Assembly (NCBI GenBank): GCA_029216955.1
Contig: JANAVB010004031.1
Span: 1 to 64,000 of the forward strand
Direction: 5' to 3'
Origin: Iris pallida
Taxonomy: Eukaryota > Streptophyta > Magnoliopsida > Asparagales > Iridaceae
Length of the DNA: 64,000 nt
Made by a program: the position numbers and the translations under genes. Numbering within the stretch: position 1 is the stretch's first letter; each line of letters starts with the position of its first letter. The notes under the pieces were generated by a model, which saw only the letters and a list, made by a program, of their open reading frames with translations, made no database searches and had not been told where the DNA came from. Below are positions 22,781 to 33,788 of this stretch, one piece after another.

Positions 22781-23104
22781 ATGGAGATGAACTCGATCGA
22801 TCCTCCTCCTTGGTGAGACATTACGCTGTGGGTTACAGATCTCTTCGTTCGAAGAAGCTTTGACGATGAACTCATTCAGAAGACTGAGATGCACCGAGTT
22901 TTCTATGCACACAACAGCATATGTTTGAACCCCTTGTCGGTAGTGTTCTTCTACAATATGACATTGGGTGCCTGTTGCATCCAAAGATCGGGGTCGTCGT
23001 GCCGTAATTTTTGTTATACTGGAAAAGCCACCGGGTTCAGGTTGATTGCTAACCCGCATTCTGCTCAATAAATGCTTTATTGGCCGAAGCACTCGAAGAA
23101 ATGA
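22781..23104 (+). pseudogene. Antisense 107-codon ORF in the Tat 3' LTR
   Basis: ATG 22781 to TGA 23102-23104, the same length and frame as the copy in the other LTR (53817-54140). Residues include MEMNSIDPPPW, LFVRRSF, VVFFYNMTLGACCIQRSGSS and KHSKK. This copy has a TGA at codon 12 (other copy CGA) and TAA near codon 98 (other copy TTA). The upstream TATA is degraded to CTAGAAATAG. I do not recognise the product. It is Cys-containing and partly basic. It lies antisense to the element genes and upstream, in the same direction, of the antisense PMD-like gene. Confidence 0.45.
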
Positions 23105-23426
23105 TTCGCTCTGACGAGGAAGAGTGATGCACCAACACTGAGACGTCAGGGTGATACGCCTGCGAAGTGATGCGCCTAGATGTAGTTTAGGCTTTCTTCT
23201 TTGTAGTAGAGTTTTTTTGTAACAATGAGTTTGGACATGTGATAGACTGTCATATGCAATAACAGTTCAATTTTTATACCTCTCTACCTTTCGCTGTGCC
23301 AAGTTTTCTATTTTGAATTCCTCTATACGTAACATTCTGTGGCGCATGATGCTTTAGGGCACATGCCATTTTTGAGCGCATAAGGGTTTTAGTCCTTGAT
23401 GCGCCCATAATTTCCATGCTTCTACA

Positions 23427-23437
23427 AGACCCCCTTC
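23427..23437 (-). other. Tat polypurine tract
   Basis: On the minus strand GAAGGGGGTCT directly before the LTR start TGTAGAAG. Confidence 0.8.
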
Positions 23438-23676
23438 AAAGTTTTTAAAACTTTCTGTCAAGTTTTGGAATACTTTGAACAAGAAGCATGGGTAGTAGAT
23501 GTCCTAGGCGCATACCATGTCTAGGCACATGACCGCTCGGCGCATATCCATATTGGCGCATTCTTCTTGATTTTAAATGTTCTAAAAGATAACGCCTTGT
23601 TTTGCAAGGTGATAATAATGATTTTTTGGAAGATATAGAGTCGTCGGTTTCACGAGATCCGAAGCGGCTGCTACTA

Positions 23677-23722
23677 ACGTCACGTCTCATCGGTTCACAC
23701 ACGTGGCAGAGCCTATAAATAG
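23677..23722 (+). promoter_or_regulatory. Promoter of the antisense gene in Tat: bZIP sites and TATA box
   Basis: ACGTCACGTC (23678) and the G-box CACGTGGC (23700-23707) precede TATAAATA (23714-23721). A CT-rich leader of about 60-70 bases ends at ATG 23808. The spacing is that of an ordinary plant RNA polymerase II promoter and differs from the minus-strand LTR promoter. Confidence 0.65.
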
Positions 23723-24039
23723 GTGCTGATGAAAGAGAGAGTTTTCTACTTTCTTTCTTCCTCCTTAGAACTTTTCTCTTCTTCAAAAAAGCCCTAGCTT
23801 TAGAGAGATGCCCCCAAAACTCCCTGTGGCAATGCTAGCCGAGGCAGGGGCAAGAAGCCCATTGAGTCTGACGTCGTGGAGTCCCCAGTCGTAGAAACGA
23901 CACACGCTGATGTACGACCGAAAATGATCGGTGGGTGGTCTACTGCTTTGGGAGTTCGCACAGACACTTCTTTGCACATTTTAAATAACACCGCTAAAGC
24001 GTATGGGCGCGGCTGTATGAAGCTCATCCTGAAGATGCG

Positions 24040-24470
24040 CCTAGGTTCTTGGAGCTGATGCGTATGGACTTAGGTCCTGATGACGCGCTGAAGCCTCCGC
24101 TACTGATGTGCATGGACTTAAGTCTTCCTGATGTGCTGAAGCCTCCTCTACTGACGCACATGGACTTAGGTCCAGATAATGCACTGAAGCTTTCTTCTGC
24201 TGACGCGCATGGACTTAGGTCCTGATGATGCACTAAAGCTTTCTTCTGCTGACATGCATGGACTTAGGTCCTGATGATGTGCCGAAGCTTTCTGCTGACG
24301 TGCATGGACTTAGGTCCTGATGATGCGTCGAAGTTTTCTGCTGCTGATGCGTGCTTTCTGCTGACACGCATGGACTTAGGTCCTGATGATGGGCCGAAGC
24401 TTTATGCTGCCGACGTGCATGGACTTAGGTCCTGATGATGCATCGAAGCATTCTGCTGCTTGAGGGACTG
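24040..24470 (+). repeat. Minisatellite in the antisense gene
   Basis: About nine imperfect units built on GCATGGACTTAGGTCCTGAT followed by GATGCRCTGAAGC and TTCTGCTGAC, with unit length about 40-55 bases. In one frame the core encodes MDLGPDDA, so it may have been coding; it ends just before the splice site at 24510. Confidence 0.8.
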
Positions 24471-24484
24471 AGTTCTCTTACTGA

Positions 24485-24510
24485 CTCCCTTTTTTTCTTT
24501 TTTATCTGCA
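24485..24510 (+). other. 3' splice site of the antisense gene
   Basis: A long T-rich run ending TTTTATCTGCAG, directly before the first conserved exon sequence. The matching donor was not identified. Confidence 0.6.
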
Positions 24511-26849
24511 GTGTCAATGACTTTGCCCCTGCTGAATAAAGTCCTCCTCGACCCAGCTCTATATCAAATGGGTCTGGACTTTAATAAAGAAGTGGTCAAC
24601 CCGACTAAAGCTGCAATCATATTGGGCCAACTGCCAGAGAGGATGACCCAGATCCCTGACCAGTCTTACACTTTTCTTCAAGGCATGATAGAGAATGGCA
24701 GGCTCAAGTCTGTTGAATATGACGCTGTGTCTTTCTTGAAACCCGAGTTTCTGTTCGGTGATCGCCCGACCTCAACTGAAGCGAAGGTGTTAATGGTCAG
24801 AGAGGATTGGTTGTTCAAAGCCAAGGATGCGAATATGCATATTCGATAAGTAGACCGTCAATTTCCTTTGACGGTCTTCCGCAGTCTTGCTTCCAAGAGT
24901 ATAATGAAGTAGGTGCTTACTCCATCTCAGGGAGGGGCAGTGGCAGGAACTATCCGCATTGACACTACCTCCAATTAGAGGGATACATTAGCCCCTTCTC
25001 GGGCCAAAACCTCTTATCATTGGCAAACCTTGCGTCCTGGGAGCATATAAGTGACGTTCCTCCCAATACCTTTGCCTTTAGTGCCTTGACTTTTGTTAAT
25101 CGCATACTGGCGGCCAAGATTTTATACCCGAAAGAGGAGTTTCGGGTCAAAGGTTGGTGCCACTATGTACAGAAGTGGGATGAGTTGACATTATAGATTT
25201 TGTCGAAGTTTAAGAATGAACTCAAGGACATCGGTTTGACTGCTGCTCTCTGTGCCACTCAGGCGGGCATAGAGATAAACCGGACCATGTTCCTTGCTCT
25301 CATGAAGCTGTACAATTCTTATATCGGCACCTTCTATACGCCTAGAGGGGAGTTAGGATTGGCACTTCATGAGATGTTGAGGTCTCAAAGCTGTCTTGGG
25401 GATCTGAACCCTATGAGGAGTATTTTCTGACGAATGAGGAATCCTTGTTTTAGAATAAAAGGATCCCAAAATGATGGCGGTCTTCAAAGAGGTGGTGAGT
25501 CACCATTACTTGAACCAACGGAGGGATAAAGGTAAGGCGCAACCTCATGTGACTGCTTGGAGAGACTACGTCTTCAATCAAGATGAAAGGGACCCATCGA
25601 AGTTCGGTTTGTTACTCCACCAGGGCTCACTCATGTAGAGGTACTTGTCGAGATGACCAGGCTTGGTGAGCAAAATCCTTGCGAAAATGAGGACAACGAG
25701 CTGTCCGACCATATTTATAGCTGTTTCTGGCATTGTTTCCATAAAATGTCTCCAAAGTAGTACTGACGGCCTATTTGATGATATGGCTTAGAGACTACGT
25801 GTTTTCTCATGGATCCGGTTCTGTGGAGTGGGTGACCAGCAACCTTATCTTACCTGCTATGGCGTTGGTCTTCGGTCGCCCTTTGGCTTTGCTTCCTGCG
25901 ATGGTGTGCAACTTGATGCAGGGTTTGAGGGAGTTTACAAATGATGTGGTTTACTCAAGGGGAAGAAAGGATAACTTCCCATGTGCGGAGCTACCTTTTC
26001 ATTATCTAATGGGATGGTTGATCTTGTATCATCCTAACGTGATTAGCCCCGACACAAAAGAGGGACATGTTGCCAGCGATGCCTTTATCCGCTGCTATTA
26101 TAGAAGAAAGTGGCTGCATACGGGCGTCCCAGTTTGTAGGAAGGTTTTGTCCCACCTCCAGGGGTGGGATATCACCAAAGTTGTCCTAGTTTTCCTGGGT
26201 TTTGAAGCAGATGAAGAGCTGGAGGACTTTGGCGAGGATGCCATCGCTCTGCCGGTGTGGGGGTTCCGCTGGTTGTAGAGTATCCGGCCTTCACACTTGG
26301 TGTACCAAAATAGGAATTATTGTTTCCTAGAGCCGTACCTACCGAGCCATTTTGTATGCCAATTTAGCTACACCCAGCTGATGTTGAAAAACCCAAGTAA
26401 TTGCTTGGGGTTTGCATGGAGTTTGTTAGATGGAGCCCGGGGTTGGCAGTATTACAACGCTGGGTGTACTGGAGTGCGGTTCACGATACCAGTTCACAAT
26501 CCCTGGCCGCTCATCTTATTTTTCACCGTCACGTTCTATTGTTTGATGAGTGCTGTATCTCTTGGGTATGATAGGGAGACTAGCTTCATCTTTGGGACAC
26601 AACTCGAGGCGTCGAAAAATATGCTTACGAAGGTCGGACGTATCGTCCGCCCGACGTTACAGCTCTTAAGGCTGCCCCCATAGCACAGGCATATGGTTCA
26701 CAGGAGGAACCTACAGCTAGCCAACTGAAGAGGCATGATTCGACATAGATGGATTCTTCTGCACCAAGAAGACTAGAAAGGTGCTGGCAACTAAATCGAG
26801 AACCGCAGTATTGCCTTCGGCAGTGCCAGCAGAGGCTGTTCCTGCGGTG

Positions 26850-26914
26850 GTAAGTAGATTAATACCAGTCCGACTCGATCTTTCTTTTTGTGCTTATTCA
26901 TCTTCCCTTTGCAG
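26850..26914 (+). other. 65-bp intron of the antisense gene
   Basis: GTAAGTAG donor at 26850, T-rich tract and TTTGCAG acceptor ending 26914. Removal joins ...VPAEAVPAV and EVSKKKPRS in the same frame, with no stop on either side for over 30 codons. Confidence 0.75.
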
Positions 26915-28803
26915 GAAGTGTCGAAGAAGAAACCCCGGTCTTTGAGGCCAGGTTCTGGTAGACCGAAAGAAGTGGCGATCTCATCTGATTTGCGTATTCC
27001 TCCAATTGTGCCACCTTCTGTGGAGAAGATTTCAGATGATGCCGTTCAAGTGGAAGCTTCGACCACTTTGGACCGTGCTGGAGGCGACACCGTTGATGTA
27101 GTGGCGTCCGAGAACATTGAGCCATCCCCGTCGACTGTTCGGAGGGATGAAGCAGAGTCTTCACAAGCGGTGAAGCAGACAACCTTGGGAGCCCTAAAGA
27201 CTGTTGTGGAGGCTACGAAGGAAGTTACCATACAAGACCCTCCGTGTGAGGAGGGTGAGTGGGATTCGTCTTCTCCGGATGATGTTCCTAAAGAAGATGT
27301 TGAAAATATTGAAGAAGACTCCGTGATGGGCGGAAAGAAAGAGACTTGGGGTTTGGCTGCCGAGTCTTCTCCAAATAGAGATATAGAGGAATCGGCTTTG
27401 TGGGAAACTTAGTGCCGAGCCCTACTCCTGCCCCAGTGATAAGGACTGAGGTAGAAGGAATGACTCATCTGCCGAGCCCTACTCCCGTTCTGGAGACAGG
27501 TGCTGATGAGGGAGAAACGACTCACTTGCCGAGTCCTACTCCTATTTTGATTGAAAAAGAGACGGGAGCATCCATTTTGCCCCCTGATACCAACCTTGTC
27601 TTCCCATCAAGGGTGGAAGGATTTGCCTCAGTTGCCGATGTTGCTTCTGGGTCTGTTACAATGGACCTGGATGTTGGTGGACCCTCAGGGTCGGTTCAGA
27701 TAAGGGCAAGGGCCCTATAATAGAGGAATCCCCCTCTGTTCTTCCTACTTGGGAGATAGTGTTGGGTTCCTCGAGAGACTCGGCTCCGACGATTGGTTGT
27801 CCTGTCGACATCGTCGGCGGGACGGAGGTTGTAAATATTGAAACCCCGGTCTTGAACCTTGAAGGTACGACGGCGGAAGGTTCTACGAGCCAGGTAGTAG
27901 CTACATCGTCAGGCCAGGGCATGACAACATCTGCAGATCTAACTTTCCCGGGTCGCGTGGTGATACCAATAGCTCCTGCTATGATGCCTCAAGTATTGGC
28001 TGACACAGATGAATACGTAAAGTTTATTGTTGAGGCTGTGTACAAGATGTTGAAGAGAGGAGTGTCTGCTGTACTGGATCTAGGTGAGAGTTTTGCGACT
28101 GCGAAGGCGATGGCGATCACACACATCGGGATGATCCGGTCTCATAGGGCCACGACCACATGGCTGAGATCTTGGAGGCCTCTGTTGCTGAGCTCGATCA
28201 TTATCTTACTGAGCTCCAGAAAATTCGACAGAATAATTTTTCTACTCTGATAGAGGAGGAGCAGAACAAGCTAGTGGCTGAGGTTGAATCAGCCTACTCC
28301 GATATTATGGCTCTCTGGGAACAAGAGTTGGCCGATGCTGAGTCTAAGGAGTAGAGATTGTCCTCGTCTTTGGAAGAGAAAGCCAATCTGCGAGAATCTC
28401 TGAACGCTAGCATAGCGGAAGTTGACACAAAGATTTGCCTTCTTTACGAGTAGCAGGCTCAACTTATGGTTGATTCTGAACGGACGCAGGCTGAACATAT
28501 CCGGCTTAAGAAAGAAACAGCAAATCTCGCCTTGTGTCCTTCTTGCTCCGTCAGAAGAAGGAATTGGATGCCAAACATGAAGCTGATCTCTCTTCTGGGG
28601 CCAGGAAGATGATGTGTCATGAAGCTGAGCGTCATTTTTGGTGACTGTGGAGACTAGGGCTGAAGCTTTGAAGCGCCTTATTGACGAGCTGTCCGCTGAC
28701 CCTTAGTTCCTTCATCCTTTTTGTTGCTTTTAGTTTGAGACGCAGTTGTCTCTCTTTTCTTTTCTTTTACAAATGTAGTCCTTTACTCCTTATTAGATAA
28801 AGA

Positions 28804-28809
28804 AATAAA
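28804..28809 (+). terminator. Poly(A) signal of the antisense gene
   Basis: AATAAA, about 100 bases after the stop codon at 28706, in a T-rich 3' region. Confidence 0.55.
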
Positions 28810-28924
28810 GAACTTTTCCTTTGTTCACTTTTGTGATGAACTTATGATTTTTGTGGACCTGTTACCTTTTGCGTACCTTGGTTTCTAGGTATAGATAATA
28901 AGTTGAGAGGGGGGAACGGACATA

Positions 28925-29215
28925 TTTATTCAGAGGTGATATGGATGTGGTAAATATGGGACTAATGGTAGAGTTTTCTACTCAGATGTGATATGGATGT
29001 GGTAGGAATAAACTCGGTGGGGATACATAGAATAACTCAGAGGTGATATGGACGTGGATGTTCTACGCTTGAGGTGAAACAACGCGGGGTTGTTGGATAG
29101 AATGTTTACTCAGAGGTAATGTGGACGTGGTAAACATAGTTTTTAGCATCATCGTATGAAATATAAGATTTAGCCTTGTAGGGTGTAGAAAAGCAACTCA
29201 GAGGTGATATGGACA
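28925..29215. repeat. Five dispersed copies of GAGGTGATATGGACGTGG between convergent genes
   Basis: Copies or near-copies at about 28932, 28984, 29038, 29112 and 29198, spaced 50-85 bases, between the end of the antisense gene (28706) and the end of integrase (29358). Nothing coding in 28710-29357. Confidence 0.7.
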
Positions 29216-29357
29216 TAGTTGTTCTTCTATCGGGGAGAGAATGCAATGAAATAACTGGACTCCACAAGCATATGATCGACAAAAGAAGGGGAGTGAATTC
29301 GATTATGGAATTCATGCATTCTCTTGCTGGGGAGAAGGAAGTACATGTTGAAAGGTT

Positions 29358-30840
29358 TCAAGAACAGTACTTCTTTAGGAACTTGCCATTGATCGGCATC
29401 ATGAACAAGTCTCTGTTAGGTTTTGCAAGGCGGTAAGCACCGTTAGAGTATACCGTCTCAATGATGAAAGGTCATTCCCATTTAGGTTCGAACTTTCCTG
29501 GTGTCTTATGAGTCATTACCATTGGCCTTTTGACTGCCAGAATCAGCTCGCCTACTTGGAAGGTCCTCTATTTGACCTTATTGTTGAAAGCCGGTGAAAT
29601 ACGGGCTTGATAGAGTTCGATGTGTTGTTGAGCCAAGAGGCTTTTTTGTCCAGCACCTCTAACTCTTGCAGACGACGATGTTGATTGTCTTTCTATGTTA
29701 GTTGATTCATGATCGCCACTCGAAGTGAGGGGATTTGGATCTCCAGAGGCAATACTGCTTCACTCCCATAGACAAGGGAGAATGGTGTGTTGCCCGTCGA
29801 AGTCTGTACTGTTGTGTGGTAGGCCCAAAGGCATTCACCAACTTTTTGTCCCGGTCATGTTTGTTAGATGACATGACCTTTTTGAGTAGCTTGACGATAG
29901 TTTTGTTGAAAGCCTCAGACAATCCGTTTGCTGCCGGATTGTAGGCGGTTGATGCCATATTCTGAATGTGATTCTTATCACAAAATCTGCTAAATACATA
30001 GCTGATGAATTACGGACAATTGTCATGAATGATCCTTCGGGGTATACCAAAATGGTAGATGACATGATGTTTGATAAAGCTGACCACCTTTGAGCTTTTG
30101 ACCTCTGTCACTGGTACTACTTCCGTCCACTTAGAGAAATAGTCAGTGATTGCAAGAATAAAGCGATGTCCTCTAGATAAGGGAGGGATGATTGGTTCTA
30201 CTATGTCCATACCCCAGGCTTCGAATAGCCAGGAGACGACCATAGGGTGTAGAGGTTCTGATGGTCTGTAGATGAAGTCGGTATAGAGCTGACAAGCATG
30301 ACACTTCTTTGCATACTCAATAACATCGGCCATCATAGTGGGCTAGTAATAGCCCATACGTCGGAGTCGGTCCTGTAGCTTAGGAGCAGGTTGGTGAGCT
30401 TCGTATGTTCCGTCATGAGCTTCTCAAAGAGCTTTGGCTACTTCCCCATTCGATAAACATCGAAGGAGAAGCCCATCGTAGGTGCGTCGCTATAGCATTT
30501 TGGTGGCTGTATCGTAGTAAAACCTGCGGGAGCATATTTTAACCGAGACTGCTTCCTTCGGATCATCTGGGAGGATTCCGTAGACTGTAAAGTCGATGAA
30601 CGGGAATCTCCAGTCTCTAACATTGACGATGGCATGGTTTGACCACATGCTCAGATTGTTTCTAGAGCATGCCAAATCTCGACCAACCACTGTCATGAAG
30701 TGTTGAGTGCCAATAGGAGTTGCTAATGAAGCAGCGAGGCCAGCTATAGCATCGACATCTAAGTTTTGTAGCTGAGGTACGTGCTCTACGAAGAACTCGG
30801 TGAAAGTTGAGATAACGTCCAAGGCTACTTTGTGATAGGG
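29358..30840 (-). pseudogene. pol: Tat integrase, decayed
   Basis: The zinc-binding HHCC region (EAHDGTYEAH ... CHACQLY) lies near 30420-30290, with TAG in place of a W codon. The DDE core follows: GMDIVEPI (first Asp), RRIIHDN (second Asp) near 30025, stop, then NGLSEAFNKTIVKLLKK (Glu) near 29910. The C-terminal part GKFEPKWEWP ... LKKYCS ends with TGA at 29358-29360. Frameshifts occur near 29800 and 29540. Integrase would insert the cDNA; inactive here. Confidence 0.88.
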
Positions 30841-31140
30841 AACGAGGTCCTCATAACGCACCTCGTATTATCCTCGAACTTGATTGACGACGAGCTTTAA
30901 ATCACAGTAAGACTCAAGGTATTATACCCCAGTTGTTTTGCTAACTGGAGTCCCATGATGAAGGCATTGTACTCTGCAACATTGTTGGAGCACGGCTCTG
31001 AAAGGGAATAAGCACGCTGGATGACCAACTTATCATGAGAGATCAAGTTACCCCCACTCCTGCGATAATCTGGCCTTTGGGACTTGTTCTTGAAGTGCCG
31101 TCGAAGAACATTCACCAAACGGGGTTTTCTTCGACGATGT
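30841..31140 (-). pseudogene. pol: Tat second (archaeal-type) RNase H, decayed
   Basis: MFFDGTSRTSPKGQIIAGVGV (from about 31110) with TGA for the W just before it, then a frameshift and SEPCSNNVAEYNAFIMGLQLAKQLG. FDG and NNxAEYxA are the first Asp and the Glu of the archaeal-type RNase H duplicated in Tat elements. Two adjacent stops lie near 30868. This domain set separates Tat from chromovirus-type gypsy elements. Confidence 0.85.
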
Positions 31141-31297
31141 TGGACTCTAACACCTCATCTGGAATGTCTTCATAAAGTTTAGATGACTCCCGAATCGGAT
31201 GTACGGCTAAGAAGTCAGCCAGTGCTTGGCCCTTGACAGCTTTTTGCGAGAAAAATACCATATCATATGGTGTCAATAGTATTGCCCAAGTTGCTAA

Positions 31298-32486
31298 TCA
31301 AGAGTTTAACGCTCCCTGCTCTGTTAAAAGGACTCTGAGTGGATTGAGTCGGTAGATGACGTGGATTGTCTGCCCCGAAACATAATGACGAGTCTTCTGG
31401 ACGGCAAATACCAGAGCTAGACATTCTTTTTTGACGGGGTTGTACCGGTGTTTTGCTCCGATCATTGTCATGCTGAGGTAGTAGATGGCTTGCTCATAGC
31501 CTGCATCATTTTTCTTAGCTAATAGAGCGCCAAGAGAATGATCCATAGTTCGGACATAGAGCAAAAACGATTTGCCTGCGACTGGTGCTACCAGGACTAG
31601 GGGACTTGTGAGATAAGCCTTGATAACGTCCAATGCCTTATGACATTCCTCCGTCCAGACGTAGGAGACTCCCTTCTTCATGAGTTTTGTAAAGGGTTGC
31701 CATTGTTCGAAAAGGTTTGAGATAAATCTTCGGATGTATGCAAGACGTCATTGTAGGCCTCGAAGTTCTCTAAGGTTCTTCGGAGGGTCCATGTCAAGAA
31801 TAGCTTTGATCTTCTTGGGATCCACATGGATGCCTTTTACAGTGATGATGAAGCCCAGGAATTTGCCGCTAGAAACCCCAAGGAAGGATTTAGCGGAGTT
31901 CATCTTGAGCTGATGCGCTCGTATAAGATCAAAGATTGTCTTCAGATCTTGTAGGTGACCACCTCATAGACGGCTCTTGACAGCGATGTCATCAACGTAA
32001 CATTTGACTGTCTTACTAAGGTATTGGCGGAAGATGGTGCTCATAACTCGCTGGTATGTAGCGCCTGCATTCTTCAAGCCAAAGGGCATCGCTGTGTAGC
32101 AGTAAACCCCTTTTGGAGTCCTGAATGATGTGTGTTTCTCATCATCCAGGAACATCTTGATCTGGTTGTAGCCTGAGTACCTGTACATGAAGGACATACG
32201 TTTAATGCCGCATGTATTGTCGATTACTACATCGGTGATCGCGAGCGGGAACTCGTCTTTTGGGCAAGCTGAGTTGAGGTCCCGAAAGTCGATGCAGATT
32301 CGGATATTCCTATTCTTTTTAGTGACGGGAACGATGTTGGCTACCCAATCTGGGTATTGTTCTTCGTGAATAAACCTGTTGACCAAGAGTTTATCTACTT
32401 CTTTGTCAATGGCGTCCATGATGTTAGAACGGAAGCGTCGCTGTTGCTGTTTAACAGGCTTAGCATTAGGTAAGATGTTAAGCTTT
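31298..32486 (-). pseudogene. pol: Tat reverse transcriptase (main part) and first RNase H, decayed
   Basis: RT runs from 32486 leftwards: NRNIRICIDFRDLNSACPKD, AMPFGLKNAGATYQRVM and the active box YVDDIAVKS near 31985. In the motif A position, usually FMDGYSGYNQI, this copy reads FMYRYSGYNQI, so the catalytic Asp is lost. Stops follow at 31964 and near 31750. RNase H is open at 31681-31298 (WTEECHKALDVIKAYL, LYVRTMDHSLGALL, KKECLALVFAVQKTRHYV). The RT N-terminal end lies beyond the CACTA at 46754. Confidence 0.9.
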
Positions 32487-33200
32487 CACTACCAAAATTT
32501 ATCGATTTAGCGACGGCCCTATCCGTCGCCAATCCGACGGGACTTTCCATTAGCGACCGATCACTGACGAGTTTTGGCCAAAAAAATCCGTCGGGAATCA
32601 GCTCGTCGTTAATAACTATCCGTCGCTACGTAGTCGTCATGCGACGGAATAGCGACGTTTTGTCGACTTAACAATACGAAGCAATAGCGACGACTTTCCG
32701 ACGGACTATCGTCCATTTCAAGTATTAAGTACTGAACTGTGTAGACAGTAGCGACGTAAAGTTCCGTCGGTAACGCGTCGTAATAGCGTCTCAGAGTGTA
32801 TCATGTCGTCGCTAATCCGTCGACGCCTTCGATAACAAAGGACGGATTAGCGACGATTTTCTGACAGAAAATTCGTCGACCAGGTTCTGGAAATTCTTGT
32901 CTTTTCCAGCAGCATGGCGACGGAACAGTCGTCGCTATTCCGTCGATATCTGTCGACGGAATAGGGACGGATTATCCGTCGACCATGTTCTGGAAATTCT
33001 TGGTATATCCAGAACAAGGGCGACGGATAGGTCGTCGCTATTCCGTCGAACTATATGCTATGCCGACGGATATTCCGTCGACCACCCGTCGCTACCTGGA
33101 AACATTTTCAAATCTCCAGTTAGCGACGGATTAGCCATCGACAAGTAGTCGAAAACTGGTAATATCCGTCGCGCAACGGTCACAAATCCATCGCAAACTG
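32487..33200. repeat. CACTA left terminal inverted repeat and subterminal repeats
   Basis: TIR of about 12 bases, then many copies of GCGACGGA, GTCGCTA, CCGTCG in both orientations up to about 33190. In the superfamily such motifs bind the transposase. Confidence 0.9.
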
Positions 33201-33254
33201 AGAATATTTTGAAAAAAAAATTAGAGCGCTTGCCCTGTTCGTAAAAATATGCAT

Positions 33255-33475
33255 AAACCAAACAAATGTATAATGCACACCAATTATCCAACAATCACAT
33301 AGACCAAATATATAATGCACACCAATTATCCAAGAATCACATAGACCAAATATGCACATACGAATTTAATGCACACCAATTATTCAAGAATCATATAGAC
33401 CAAACCAAATTAATATAAAATAGACATCAATTATCTGGAAGAGTAACCTAATATCCGTCGTTATAATCCGATCAT
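33255..33475 (+). repeat. Tandem repeat of about 45-60 bp in the CACTA left part
   Basis: AATGCACACCAATTATCCAA and CACATAGACCAAATAT recur three times (33270, 33313, 33369 for the first), with gaps of differing length. The array and its neighbours recur at 43322-43605. Confidence 0.75.
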
Positions 33476-33568
33476 AGCACAAATATTTCAAAATTTCCAC
33501 AAATATTTCAAAACACATAGGAAAATCGACTTTGGCCTCAACAAAACCACAAGTCAAACGATGAATCC

Positions 33569-33788
33569 TCACAGCCATGGATCATAGTTGCGTTGAGACA
33601 TGTACCATTCTATCAGCCACTTTGCATACGAAGGCTCAATCTGGTTGATGTCTTCTGTTAGGACAGGAGGGTCGGTCCCGATGCTACTACTCTCTAACGG
33701 TGGCTCCTCCTTAACTTCAAGCTTGGGAGCAATCTCTTCCCTGATGGTCATCGGTTCTTCCTTGACCTCGACCTTTGGTAACACCTTC
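33569..33788 (-). pseudogene. Small CACTA ORF A, 3' part (split by Tekay)
   Basis: Reads from the target duplication CCTTC (33784-33788) to TGA at 33569-33571. It contains VEVKEEPMTIREE, LEVKEEPPLESS and a C terminus rich in aromatics (YAKWLIEWYMSQ, RNYDPWL). VKEE occurs twice. The 5' part is at 40534-40660. With one copy of the target site the two parts keep frame: 342 bases, 113 codons plus stop. No family recognised. ORF B (44949-45221) has the same overall plan. The open frame with no stop suggests the gene was intact when Tekay inserted. Confidence 0.6.

Larger units (their letters stand above)
21969..23426 (-). repeat. Tat 3' LTR, truncated
   Basis: Matches about 52882-54460. On the minus strand it begins TGTAGAAGCATGG at 23426; the last about 670 bases are missing beyond the LTR Y insertion. 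It contains the 24-bp array, G-box sequences (CACGTGGC at 22262) and the antisense ORF. Confidence 0.85.
23808..28706 (+). pseudogene. Antisense extra gene of Tat: plant-mobile-domain-like protein with coiled-coil tail
   Basis: ATG 23808 opens a short exon with one frameshift (basic RGRGKKP stretch). Then come a repeat region, a 3' splice site at 24510, and a long exon with several stops. This exon contains GTFYTPRGELGLALHEML (25330-25385), the frame 25775-26278 (WLRDYVFSHGSGSVEWV ...) and 26297-26683 (LEPYLPSHFVCQFSY ...). These resemble the aminotransferase-like plant mobile domain carried by extra ORFs of Tat elements. An intron (26850-26914) joins in phase to an acidic Ser/Thr-rich linker (26915-27720). 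The last part (28160-28690) is a coiled coil rich in E, L and A. Stop at 28704-28706. Function in the element is unknown. It is convergent with pol, which ends at 29358. Confidence 0.7.

Noticed and set aside
23808..23880. Relationship of the antisense-gene N terminus (RGRGKKP) to small CACTA ORF A
   Set aside because: Only a short basic stretch is shared; such starts are common in plant nuclear proteins.
33255..33475. Evenly spaced repeats that look like a CRISPR array
   Set aside because: Units are diverged, spacers are not unique, and the setting is a plant CACTA transposon.
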